The notes under the pieces: generated by a model
What the model was told of the DNA's origin: nothing
Seen by the model: only the letters and a program-made list of their open reading frames with translations
The model's database searches: none
Made by a program: the position numbers and the translations under genes
Assembly: GCA_036311245.1 (NCBI GenBank)
Contig: JAXJQH010000017.1
Span: forward strand, 1 to 30,245
Length of the DNA: 30,245 bases
Reading direction: 5' to 3'
Source: SIG578 sp036311245
Lineage (GTDB): Bacteria; Bacillota; Clostridia; Oscillospirales; Ruminococcaceae
Part shown: piece by piece, positions 1-6,467 of the stretch
How the letters are laid out: every line of letters starts with the position of its first letter
Numbering within the stretch: position 1 is the first letter of the stretch

Positions 1-127
1 CTATTATGATAGCAGATTTTAAATCGTCAAAACGGCATATTTTTATGCGTTTTTCTATCAAAATAGGCGAATTAGCATATTTAAAATCGCTATTTTTCAA
101 AACGAGCAAATTATTACACTTTTATAC

Positions 128-156
128 TTGACACTTGGAAAGTTATGTGTTAAAAT
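128..156 (+). promoter_or_regulatory. Sigma-A promoter of the attenuated leader
   Basis: TTGACA at 128-133 and TAAAAT at 151-156 are separated by exactly 17 nt, so transcription should start near 163. The transcript runs directly into the leader ORF and terminator described below. Confidence 0.75.
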
Positions 157-208
157 TAATCCAAACTTAATAACATATTGCTTTTTGAGTTATGCAAGCT
201 GAGGGTAT

Positions 209-229
209 ATGTATTTAGTTACATATTGA
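209..229 (+). CDS. Six-residue leader peptide MYLVTY
   Basis: ATG at 209 opens a six-codon ORF that stops with TGA at 227-229. GAGG at 201-204 could serve as a ribosome binding site with 4-nt spacing, slightly short. The ORF lies across the 5' arm of the long leader stem, so its translation must compete with that fold. An overlapping ORF, MQAEGICI at 192-218, lacks a convincing ribosome binding site. Expression is inferred from layout only. Confidence 0.45.
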   Translation: MYLVTY

Positions 230-299
230 TGGGTAAGCAATACCGTTGATAGGATGTAACTATACATATTACTGTTAGCACAAGAACAGTCGATATTTC

Positions 300-330
300 A
301 AGCACCTATCTTCGGATGGGTGCTTTTGTT
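300..330 (+). terminator. Intrinsic terminator with UUCG tetraloop
   Basis: A ten-pair stem (300-309 with 316-325, one U-G pair) is closed by C310-G315 around a TTCG tetraloop and is followed by TTTGTT. It would end the leader transcript from the 128-156 promoter unless an antiterminator forms. Confidence 0.8.
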
Positions 331-419
331 ATTTCATAGGGGCCACGAAAGTGGGAAATAGTAAAACACTCCATCAATATTAAGTTTTATTAGATATTCT
401 TTGAAAGGATGGAGGAAAG

Positions 420-548
420 ATGAAATCGGACGCTTACGATGAACTCGATTACATAATTGGCTTTACTGTATGTGAGAAGATGTACAATGAAGGCGTTATG
501 TCATACGAGTCATTTTGCCGAACTAATCGGGCTATACAAAACAGATGA
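420..548 (+). CDS. Small acidic protein, mobile-element accessory type
   Basis: This ORF encodes 42 residues, beginning MKSDAYDELDYIIGF, and has a good ribosome binding site (GGAGG at 411-415, spaced 4 nt). The pattern of an acidic start followed by a lysine-methionine-tyrosine helix and a Gly-Val-Met-Ser turn resembles the short SHOCT-like proteins often encoded next to recombinases in clostridial integrative elements. No catalytic motif is visible. Its TGA stop overlaps the ATG of the next ORF (ATGA at 545-548), so the two would be translationally coupled. It lies downstream of the attenuator and may be its present-day target. The family assignment is tentative and the function unknown. Confidence 0.5.
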   Translation: MKSDAYDELDYIIGFTVCEKMYNEGVMSYESFCRTNRAIQNR

Positions 549-691
549 AACCGGTAATGGCCGAGGTCGATGACGCTATCATTTGCCAAATTGTGAATTC
601 CATTCAGGTGACAAAAGATCTCAATTTAAGAATTTTTATGAAGGGTGGGGCAGAAATCGTCGAGCCTCTGTTTCCGCTTGCTGAAAAGTAG
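545..691 (+). pseudogene. Probable C-terminal remnant of a serine recombinase
   Basis: This ORF gives 48 residues, starting MKPVMAEVDDAII and ending at TAG 689-691. The pattern of hydrophobic helix, then Ile-x-Val, then a strand ending Lys-Gly-Gly-Ala-Glu-Ile matches the C-terminal tail commonly seen in large serine recombinases of clostridial transposons. The resolvase catalytic domain and zinc-ribbon region are missing. It is coupled by ATGA to the preceding ORF, the layout expected if an accessory gene and a recombinase once formed an operon and the recombinase lost its body by deletion. It could instead be an unrelated small protein; the match is short and made by eye. Confidence 0.4.
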
Positions 692-742
692 GCATAAAAA
701 TTGACTAATTAAATCTTTGAAGGTATTTTGCATAATCATAAC

Positions 743-775
743 AAAGGCACATTTCGAAAAGTGAAATGTGCCTTT
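743..775. terminator. Perfect 13-bp inverted repeat, probable terminator
   Basis: Positions 743-755 and 763-775 are perfect reverse complements around a 7-nt loop. The repeat lies downstream of the mobile-element remnants on the plus strand and about 115 nt downstream of the ahpF stop on the minus strand. T-tracts are weak on both sides, so it may act from either direction or be a simple palindrome. Confidence 0.5.
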
Positions 776-888
776 GAGTGAGAATTCAGTTTGCCTGCAA
801 AAAATTATCAAGTCTGTGTAATTAATAGATGTGCAGAAACCGGATGAGTTCCTTCTTCAAACGGTATAATAGTTAAATATCAAATATT

Positions 889-2547
889 TTAAATGTTACT
901 AATCAACTCTATGATTTGATTTATATTTTTCTTGCCGAATGAAACCTTATCATTGTTAATAACGAGGCAAGGCACGCTCATCACATTGTATTTGTTTTTG
1001 AGTTCTTCAAAATGCTGAAGGTCAAAAACCTCGGCACGAACATTTGAGTTTTCCGTTGCTATTCTCTGGCATGCGACTACCAGATCGGGACACATTGTAC
1101 AGGACAATGATACCAATACCTTCATATCCACTGAATTCTTAATATCTTTAATTTCTTTTTGGGTCTGATTGTCGATTTTTTGCCCCGGACCGGAAGCATT
1201 GTAAAGACCAAGAATAAAGGATGTGAACTCGTGTCCGCCTGGTACACCGTGAAATGCAATACCTGTATCCTCGCCGTTTTCAAGGTAAACCCGAACACAA
1301 GGCGCCCCGTTGCTGGGGTCATATTTTTCAGCTACCGTCACTGTGAGCTTGTCCGATAGTTCTGCAAGTTTTGTTATAAAGCTTTCTAACTCTGTAGAAA
1401 TAGGACGGTTATCAAGAAAAAGCTTGAGTAGCAAATTGCGTTCCATCTTACTGAAAACGCTGTTTAACTGTTCTTTCATCTCAGCCGTAAAGGTTTCGCT
1501 TGAATTATCTGTTGTGTGAGAGCTTTCGCTTACAGTGTATTCATCTGGCTCTTTGGCGACGGGTGGTTTTGGACGCAAGCCCGTTTTTCTCTGTATGCCT
1601 GCAACATATTTTTCAAGCTCCGTAGCCGCCAGGGCGCCGTCTCCGGTTGCCGTGACGACCTGCCTAAGCGGTTTAATGCATACGTCACCGGCGGCATACA
1701 GTCCATCCATGTTGGTTTTTTGCGCCGTGTCGGTGATAACATAGCCCTGCTCATTCAGCTCGGCAATGCCCTTAATAAGCGCTGTATCGGGAGAATATCC
1801 TGCAAACACAAATACGCCGAAGGTGTCGCCGGCGTCTGCACGGTATTCGGTAATCTCATCCGTTTTGGTGTTTTTATAGCGGATATAATCAAGCCCGTTT
1901 TCGCCTGCTACTTCTTCTACAACCGTGTTGTTCAAGATGGTGATTTTGTCGTGTTTTTTAGTCGGCTCTGCTACCGCTGCAGCACAGGTGAAATCATCGC
2001 CGCGGATGAGGATCGTTACATGTCGGGCAAATTTCGTTAAGAATACGCTTTCCTCGGCGGCGGCATAACCGCCGCCGACAACGAAGATCTCTTTTCCGGT
2101 AAAAAATTCTCCGTCGCAGGTGGCGCAATACGCCACGCCGCGTCCCTTGTGCTCTTCTTCGCCCTTAAAACCGATCATTCTCGGATGCGCACCGGTGGCG
2201 ATCAAAATACCGAAACAGTCATAATCACCGCGGTTGGTATGAACGGTTTTTACATCGCCATCTATATCCAAGCCAATGGCTTCTGCCAACAGAAACTCGG
2301 CTCCAAAGGTTTCTGCCTGACGACGCATCGTCTCGGTAAGAGCTTTGCCGCTTACTTTTCCAAGTCCCGGATAATTTACCACCTCATTTGTGATGGTGAT
2401 CTGTCCGCCGAACTGCTCTTTTTCGAGGACTAATACGCGGTATTTTGCCCTCGCCAGATAGAGCGCGGCGGTGAGCCCTGCAGGACCGCCGCCAACCACG
2501 ACCACATCGTATAAATTATCGGGGGTAAAGTTTTTTGTGCTCCCCAT
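889..2547 (-). CDS. ahpF: AhpF-like peroxiredoxin reductase (TrxB domain plus C-terminal thioredoxin folds)
   Basis: This 552-residue cytosolic flavoprotein probably passes electrons from NAD(P)H to AhpC, encoded just upstream in the same operon. Residues about 1-320 are a complete thioredoxin reductase: FAD motif GGGPAG (19-24), redox pair CATC (141-144), nucleotide-binding GGGYAAAEE (158-166) and the C-terminal FAD motif YAAGD (284-288). After a polar linker (about 321-355), residues 356-552 look like the N-terminal tandem thioredoxin-fold region of AhpF. The first fold lacks a CxxC and the second carries CTMC (483-486). The domain order is therefore the reverse of classical AhpF. The ATG overlaps the ahpC stop by one base. 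A plain TrxB role is less likely given the extra domain and the ahpC linkage. Confidence 0.9.
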   Translation of the reverse strand: MGSTKNFTPDNLYDVVVVGGGPAGLTAALYLARAKYRVLVLEKEQFGGQITITNEVVNYPGLGKVSGKALTETMRRQAETFGAEFLLAEAIGLDIDGDVKTVHTNRGDYDCFGILIATGAHPRMIGFKGEEEHKGRGVAYCATCDGEFFTGKEIFVVGGGYAAAEESVFLTKFARHVTILIRGDDFTCAAAVAEPTKKHDKITILNNTVVEEVAGENGLDYIRYKNTKTDEITEYRADAGDTFGVFVFAGYSPDTALIKGIAELNEQGYVITDTAQKTNMDGLYAAGDVCIKPLRQVVTATGDGALAATELEKYVAGIQRKTGLRPKPPVAKEPDEYTVSESSHTTDNSSETFTAEMKEQLNSVFSKMERNLLLKLFLDNRPISTELESFITKLAELSDKLTVTVAEKYDPSNGAPCVRVYLENGEDTGIAFHGVPGGHEFTSFILGLYNASGPGQKIDNQTQKEIKDIKNSVDMKVLVSLSCTMCPDLVVACQRIATENSNVRAEVFDLQHFEELKNKYNVMSVPCLVINNDKVSFGKKNINQIIELISNI

Positions 2548-3110
2548 TATAACTGGCCCACAAGATCAAGACTGGGTTTTAATGTCTCGGCACCCGGCTT
2601 CCAGTTGGCAGGGCACACCTGATCACCGTGCGCATGAACGAATTGGCATGCCTGTACTTTGCGGAAAAGCTCTTCGGCGTTTCTGCCGACATTTCCCGCC
2701 GTTACCTCATAGCCTACAATTTTGCCTTCAGGATTGATGATAAAGGTGCCGCGCTCAGCCAAACCGTCTGCCTCAATGAGAACCTCAAAATCCTTCGAGA
2801 TCGCATGCGTGGGATCGGCAAGCATAGGATAGCCTATCTTTTTAATGCGCTCGGAAGCATCGTGCCATGCTTTGTGAACAAAATGCGTGTCGGTGGATAC
2901 AGAATACACCTCGCAGCCTACGTTTCTAAATTCTTCATATTTGTTTGCCAGATCTTCAAGCTCTGTAGGACAAACGAAGGTAAAGTCAGCAGGATAGAAA
3001 AAGAAAACACTCCATTTGCCGAGAATATCTTCCTTAGAAACAGTTTTAAACTCCCCCGCGTGAAAAGCATAGGTTTTAAAATCAGAAACCTCTTTGTTAA
3101 TAATTGACAT
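2547..3110 (-). CDS. ahpC: Alkyl hydroperoxide reductase, peroxiredoxin subunit AhpC
   Basis: This 187-residue typical two-cysteine peroxiredoxin reduces H2O2, organic hydroperoxides and peroxynitrite. The peroxidatic cysteine is C47 in FTFVCPTE, and the resolving cysteine is C166 in VCPANWKPG, both in the canonical context. The length is normal for the family (about 187). It is the middle gene of dfx-ahpC-ahpF: its stop overlaps the reductase start by one base, and it begins 21 nt after the dfx stop. It should be recycled by the reductase encoded next to it. Confidence 0.96.
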   Translation of the reverse strand: MSIINKEVSDFKTYAFHAGEFKTVSKEDILGKWSVFFFYPADFTFVCPTELEDLANKYEEFRNVGCEVYSVSTDTHFVHKAWHDASERIKKIGYPMLADPTHAISKDFEVLIEADGLAERGTFIINPEGKIVGYEVTAGNVGRNAEELFRKVQACQFVHAHGDQVCPANWKPGAETLKPSLDLVGQL

Positions 3111-3131
3111 AGTAATTCTCCTTATTGTAAT

Positions 3132-3509
3132 TTATTGTGCCTTCCAAAGGCTGTGTTTGTTGCAAAATGCGTATACCGCTTTTATTTTATCCTGTTCGGA
3201 TATTAAAAAAGAAATGCTCGGTGCCATATTCGGCTTTAATTGCTTAAATTGAAGACCATCCTCGGTTTCTAGGCATACCCATTCAATATAATGTTCGGGT
3301 GTCATGGGATGCGCAACCTCACCAACAGTAACGGTAACTTTCCCATTCTGCACATCATAAACAGGAACATGCTTTTCCTGGGCGCCATCACTTGTTCCGG
3401 GAACGATTTCCCTCATTTTCTCTCCGCAGCACTGCACAGCAACTCCCTCATCACGTACTTTTACGATAATGTTTCCGCAATGCTCACAAATAAAAAAACG
3501 TTTTTCCAA
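3132..3509 (-). CDS. dfx: Desulfoferrodoxin (superoxide reductase)
   Basis: This 125-residue two-iron-centre superoxide reductase converts superoxide to H2O2 without releasing oxygen, as is usual in anaerobes. Center I (rubredoxin-like) ligands are C8, C11, C27 and C28, and all are present. The catalytic Center II ligands are H47, H67, H73, C116 and H119. The Glu-Lys pair of the EKHVPV loop (45-46) is conserved. The start is TTG at 3509, seven nt after GGAGG; no better ATG lies in frame. It is the first gene of the oxidative-stress operon, so the H2O2 it makes could be removed by AhpC encoded next. The operon diverges from the MFS gene across about 90 bp. Confidence 0.95.
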   Translation of the reverse strand: MEKRFFICEHCGNIIVKVRDEGVAVQCCGEKMREIVPGTSDGAQEKHVPVYDVQNGKVTVTVGEVAHPMTPEHYIEWVCLETEDGLQFKQLKPNMAPSISFLISEQDKIKAVYAFCNKHSLWKAQ

Positions 3510-3564
3510 AGCAAATCCTCCTTTCTATGCAAAGTATGCCCGCAGATGAACAAATAAATACATC

Positions 3565-3576
3565 ATAACAGGTTAT
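3565..3576. promoter_or_regulatory. Perfect 12-bp dyad between divergent dfx and MFS operons
   Basis: ATAAC-AG-GTTAT at 3565-3576 is a perfect dyad that overlaps a candidate plus-strand -10 (TATACT at 3574-3579) for the MFS operon. No convincing -35 was found, and it does not match the PerR box. It is a possible operator for an unknown regulator. Confidence 0.3.
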
Positions 3577-3602
3577 ACTATCCACAGAACGAGGTGATTT
3601 TT

Positions 3603-5021
3603 TTGAATACAAACAATAGAGCAAACTATTTGTCTGGTTTTGTACCCTTTGCTCTCGCAGCCTTTCTTGTTGGTATTATAGGCGGATTTACTACTGTGCT
3701 CGGGCCTGCCTTTGTAAAGGACTTAAATCTTGATTATAACAACACGACTTGGACGGCACTGGCAATGGCTATATCGACAGCAACCGGTGCTCCCATACTT
3801 GGTAAACTGGGAGATGTTATCGGGCGCAGAACCACATTACTCATAGGTATTGCAGTTTTTTTACTTGGAAATCTTCTGACTGCTGTAGCACCGTCGCTTT
3901 TTTTTATGCTGATCGCGCGTTTTATCGTTGGCATCGGCAGTGCCGCAATAGCACCTGTGGTCATGTCTTATATCGTAACGGAATTTCCACCCGAAAAACA
4001 GGCAAAGGGCTTTTCACTTTATATGCTTATATCAAGCTGCGCCGTCATTTTCGGCCCGACATTAGGTGGCTTGCTGATTGAGTTTTACGGATGGCGCGTT
4101 ATGATGTGGGTGTGTGTCGGCATCTGTGCCGTTGTCTTTTTGTTATGCCTTTTAATCCCCATTAATTCTTCATCAAAAAAGAATACCCTCGCAGGCTTTG
4201 ATAAATTGGGTGCGCTATTTGTTTTTATATTTTTTGGTATTCTTCTTTGTCTGCCGTCCTTCGGACAAAACTTTGGTTGGACATCCAAATTGTTTATTTT
4301 GATTTTAGTAGTAGCAGTTCTATCGTTTTTCGGTCTTTTATTTGCTGAAAAAAGGGCGGAAAATCCGATTTTGCAATGGAATTTTATGAAACGCAAGGTG
4401 TTCATTTTCTCAGTACTTGCGCTATTTTTGACGCAAGGGCTTATGCAGGCGAATATGACCAATATCATTGTGTTTGTCAACTACACGCAACCGGAAAACA
4501 CCGTTATATCCGGATATGCTATTTCCATTATGTATATCGGAATGGCTTTGGGCTCTGTTTTGATAGGACCTCTTGCAGATAAATATGAGCCGAAATATGT
4601 GCTCGCTGGTTCGCTGACTCTTACAGGTATCGGTTGTGCGCTTATGCTGTTATTTACTACGGATTCCTCCGTGGTGTTGCTGGCGGCTGCACTTGGTATT
4701 TTAGGATTTGGATTGGGCGGTAATGCTACAATTTTTATGAAGGTAGTTCTATCGGGTGTGCCCAGCGAAATGGCTGGCTCAGGAACGGGCACATACGGAC
4801 TTTTCAGAGATTTGACAGCTCCTCTCGGTGTAGCTGTGTTCGTACCATTGTTTACCAATCGTGTCACGGCTAATGTAGAAGGCGGTTTAACGGAAAGCGT
4901 TGCCGCCGTTAATTCCATTAAACTTATCAGTATTATTGAAATCATTTGTGTTGCTATAGGTATATTTATTGTATTTTTATTGCCGAGAATTTACAAAAAT
5001 AATAAAGGAGAAAGTATATGA
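3603..5021 (+). CDS. MFS transporter, 14-helix DHA2 (EmrB/QacA) type
   Basis: This 472-residue integral membrane protein is rich in hydrophobic segments throughout. Motif A, GKLGDVIGRR (67-76), follows helix 2, and a GPTLGGLL motif-C-like stretch is present, as in proton-coupled drug:H+ antiporters of the DHA2 group. I chose TTG at 3603 because GAGGTG (3591-3596) sits ideally before it. A GTG start at 3594 is possible but would lie inside that site. The last four bases overlap the start of the downstream hydroxysteroid-dehydrogenase-like gene (ATGA), so the pair is co-translated and the transporter may carry the substrate or product of that enzyme. BaiG, a bile acid importer of 7alpha-dehydroxylating clostridia, is also an MFS protein of similar length. 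Multidrug efflux is the main alternative. Confidence 0.88.
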   Translation: MNTNNRANYLSGFVPFALAAFLVGIIGGFTTVLGPAFVKDLNLDYNNTTWTALAMAISTATGAPILGKLGDVIGRRTTLLIGIAVFLLGNLLTAVAPSLFFMLIARFIVGIGSAAIAPVVMSYIVTEFPPEKQAKGFSLYMLISSCAVIFGPTLGGLLIEFYGWRVMMWVCVGICAVVFLLCLLIPINSSSKKNTLAGFDKLGALFVFIFFGILLCLPSFGQNFGWTSKLFILILVVAVLSFFGLLFAEKRAENPILQWNFMKRKVFIFSVLALFLTQGLMQANMTNIIVFVNYTQPENTVISGYAISIMYIGMALGSVLIGPLADKYEPKYVLAGSLTLTGIGCALMLLFTTDSSVVLLAAALGILGFGLGGNATIFMKVVLSGVPSEMAGSGTGTYGLFRDLTAPLGVAVFVPLFTNRVTANVEGGLTESVAAVNSIKLISIIEIICVAIGIFIVFLLPRIYKNNKGESI

Positions 5022-5815
5022 GATTAAAGGATAAAGTGGTATTGGTTACAGCGTCTACCAGAGGTATCGGTCTTGCTATTGTTAAGGCTTGCGCAAAAGA
5101 AGGAGCCCGCGTTTATATGGCGGCAAGGAATTTAGACCTTGCCAAAGAAGAAGCGGATAAGCTTATTTCGCAGGGGTATACAGTAAAATATGTTTATAAC
5201 GATGCCGGGAAGCCGGAATCGTATGCTTCTATGGTGGAAGAAGTCATAAAAAGTGACGGACGGATTGATGTTCTTGTCAATAACTTCGGCACATCGAATC
5301 CGGGCAAGGATCTTGACTTTAGCGCTACGGATAGCGATGTTTTCTTTAATACAGTCAATATCAATCTCAGAAGTGTTTTTATGGGAAGCAAGGAAGCGGT
5401 TAAATATATGTCCAAACAAGGGGGAGGAAGCATCATTAATATCTCCTCTGTAGGTGGACTTGTCCCCGACATTTCTCAGGTGGCATACGGAACAAGTAAA
5501 GCGGCTATCAATTATCTCACTAAATTGATCGCGGTGCACGAAGCAAAGAATAACATTCGATGCAACGCCGTTCTTCCTGGCATGACAGCTACCGATGCGG
5601 TAGAGAAAAATCTGACAGAGGGATTTAGAGAACTGTTTTTGCGGCATATTCCTTTAAAAAGAATGGGCACCCCCGAGGAAATTGCCGAAGCTGTAGTTTA
5701 TTTTGCAAGTGACGAGTCGACCTATACTACCGGACAAATACTCACTGTGTCAGGCGGCTTTGGTTTGGCTACTCCTGTATATGGGGACCTGTCGGATAAA
5801 ACGAGCCGCAGATAA
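5018..5815 (+). CDS. 7alpha-hydroxysteroid dehydrogenase-like SDR oxidoreductase
   Basis: This is a 265-residue classical short-chain dehydrogenase. The cofactor motif TASTRGIG lies at 11-18, NNFG at 88-91, and the catalytic residues are N115, S143 or S144, Y157 and K161. Arginine at 37, just after the second strand (MAARN), suggests NADP(H) preference. The start MRLKDKVVLVTASTRGIGLA, the VNNFGTSNP loop and the end GGFGLATPVYGD strongly recall clostridial 7alpha-hydroxysteroid dehydrogenases (C. sardiniense/C. sordellii type), which reversibly oxidise the 7-hydroxyl of primary bile acids. The ATG overlaps the MFS stop by four bases and is preceded by AAAGGAG. A terminator follows at 5921. Another SDR substrate cannot be excluded by reading alone. 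Confidence 0.8.
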   Translation: MRLKDKVVLVTASTRGIGLAIVKACAKEGARVYMAARNLDLAKEEADKLISQGYTVKYVYNDAGKPESYASMVEEVIKSDGRIDVLVNNFGTSNPGKDLDFSATDSDVFFNTVNINLRSVFMGSKEAVKYMSKQGGGSIINISSVGGLVPDISQVAYGTSKAAINYLTKLIAVHEAKNNIRCNAVLPGMTATDAVEKNLTEGFRELFLRHIPLKRMGTPEEIAEAVVYFASDESTYTTGQILTVSGGFGLATPVYGDLSDKTSRR

Positions 5816-5920
5816 TATCTGTTCATGTAACGCGTAAATATAATTGAAAAAGCAAATAGGGAAAAGAATTATGTCCGTAATTAGCATAAATAAAAATAAT
5901 ATATAAATGATATAAAAAAT

Positions 5921-5956
5921 AGCTTTCTGCATTTTTTCTTGCGGAAAGTTTTTTTT
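5921..5956 (+). terminator. Terminator of the MFS-SDR operon
   Basis: The stem of 5921-5930 with 5941-5950 (10 pairs including G-U) is followed by a run of T to 5956. It lies 105 nt after the SDR stop. Its 3' arm overlaps the -35 of the next promoter. Confidence 0.75.
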
Positions 5957-5966
5957 ATGGTATAAT
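5939..5966 (+). promoter_or_regulatory. Extended -10 promoter for a possible small RNA
   Basis: TATAAT at 5961-5966 is preceded by TGG (an extended TGn element) and by TTGCGG at 5939-5944 with 16-nt spacing. Transcription should start near 5973, with no ORF and a terminator about 110 nt later. Confidence 0.65.
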
Positions 5967-5972
5967 CAATTT

Positions 5973-6083
5973 GTAAAGAAAAACTGGGTAAAACCCAGTA
6001 AAATTAAGGGTTTCTCACCAGTTCTTTTTCGGACACGAGAGACAAAAATAAAGACACACCATACGGTGTGTCTTTATTTTTTT
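5973..6083 (+). ncRNA. Candidate small RNA of about 110 nt
   Basis: The segment between an extended -10 promoter and a perfect terminator has no coding potential. It contains a 7-bp hairpin (5983-5989 with 5993-5999), a second possible stem pairing GTTTCTC near 6010 with GAGAGAC near 6037-6043, and the terminator hairpin. It lies between the HSDH-like gene and the GH2 gene. I do not recognise an Rfam family. It could be a free sRNA or an attenuated leader for the GH2 gene. Confidence 0.45.
6044..6083 (+). terminator. Strong intrinsic terminator
   Basis: A perfect 17-bp stem (6044-6060 with 6065-6081) around an ATAC loop is followed by T residues. Adenines on its 5' side give it some potential in the opposite direction too. 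Confidence 0.85.
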
Positions 6084-6198
6084 GTATCTAACTGCAGATT
6101 TTCGACGCTATTACACTGGTTAACAGCCGCCGCGGCTGTAAACTGGCTCGCGCGGCTGCGCTCGCGGTGCGAGATAAAGCAGGCGTGCGAGCACGGCA

Positions 6199-6249
6199 GA
6201 TACCCGAATTTTCAAGGTGGTTTTCACCACCACCGAAAATTCGGGTATC
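6199..6249. repeat. Long two-tier inverted repeat
   Basis: The 15-bp arms at 6199-6213 and 6235-6249 are perfect reverse complements. The loop contains GGTGG (6216-6220), which can pair with CCACC (6230-6234) and so extend the hairpin. There is no T-tract, so it is unlikely to be a simple terminator. Confidence 0.7.
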
Positions 6250-6419
6250 AACGAGTAAGGTCGTAGGTTCGAGCTTTACAGATATTCAAATTTTTTAGGC
6301 GGTATTTATTGCTGCTAAATTTTCGCAGATATAAATTCTGAACGCTCTTGTGCTTTGAAAATTTACCTTTTACTATTCACTAAAACTTGGTTTTGTGTAA
6401 TAGTGAATAATAAACCGTA

Positions 6420-6448
6420 TTGCTTTTTTACCATTTTTATGATACTAT
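6420..6448 (+). promoter_or_regulatory. Possible promoter of the GH2 gene
   Basis: TTGCTT (6420-6425) and TACTAT (6443-6448) are spaced 17 nt apart, with TGA before the -10. The implied start near 6455 leaves only a 13-nt leader that begins at the ribosome binding site AGGTGG, so an upstream promoter may be used instead. Confidence 0.35.
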
Positions 6449-6467
6449 CCTTTTAGGTGGTGATTTT

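Larger units (their letters stand above)
163..330 (+). ncRNA. Candidate ribosome-stalling attenuator leader RNA
   Basis: This is a leader transcript of about 170 nt between a near-consensus promoter and a strong terminator. A 16-bp stem with a 2-nt bulge pairs 207-224 with 254-269. Its 5' arm overlaps a six-residue leader ORF, MYLVTY, at 209-229, preceded by GAGG at 201-204. GATGGGT at 228-234, in the loop of that stem, is identical to the 3' arm of the terminator (315-321) and could pair with the terminator 5' arm as an antiterminator. GATAGG at 248-253 could pair with CCTATC at 305-310 in the same way. A ribosome stalled on the ORF would open the stem and favour antitermination. The layout resembles drug-responsive attenuators such as the msr(D) leader, whose peptide I recall as MYLIFM. 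The resistance-type target gene one would expect is absent downstream. Confidence 0.6.
6084..6467. other. Gene-free stretch with palindromes and a tRNA-like T-arm
   Basis: No credible ORF is present. A GC-rich patch (6123-6200) contains the hairpin 6123-6130/6132-6139 and several short CTCGC/GCGAG pairs. It is followed by a long perfect inverted repeat (6199-6213 with 6235-6249) enclosing a GGTGG/CCACC hairpin. Next comes a tRNA T-arm-like sequence at 6257-6279. The rest is AT-rich leader before the GH2 gene. Confidence 0.6.

Noticed and set aside
300..330. Riboswitch of a known class in the leader
   Set aside because: No purine, TPP, SAM, FMN or T-box core was recognised, and the leader ORF layout fits translation-coupled attenuation better.
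626..811. 61-residue minus-strand ORF
   Set aside because: It has no ribosome binding site or recognisable motif, runs through the 743-775 hairpin and overlaps the recombinase stub.
1516..2040. 174-residue plus-strand ORF
   Set aside because: It is antisense to the ahpF-like gene, has no ribosome binding site or family resemblance, and the minus-strand frame has clear motifs.
6066..6266. 66-residue plus-strand ORF
   Set aside because: It runs through the terminator and the inverted repeats, has no ribosome binding site, and its composition follows the palindromes.
6257..6279. Intact tRNA gene
   Set aside because: Only a T-arm-like segment is visible; the acceptor, D and anticodon arms cannot be built around it.
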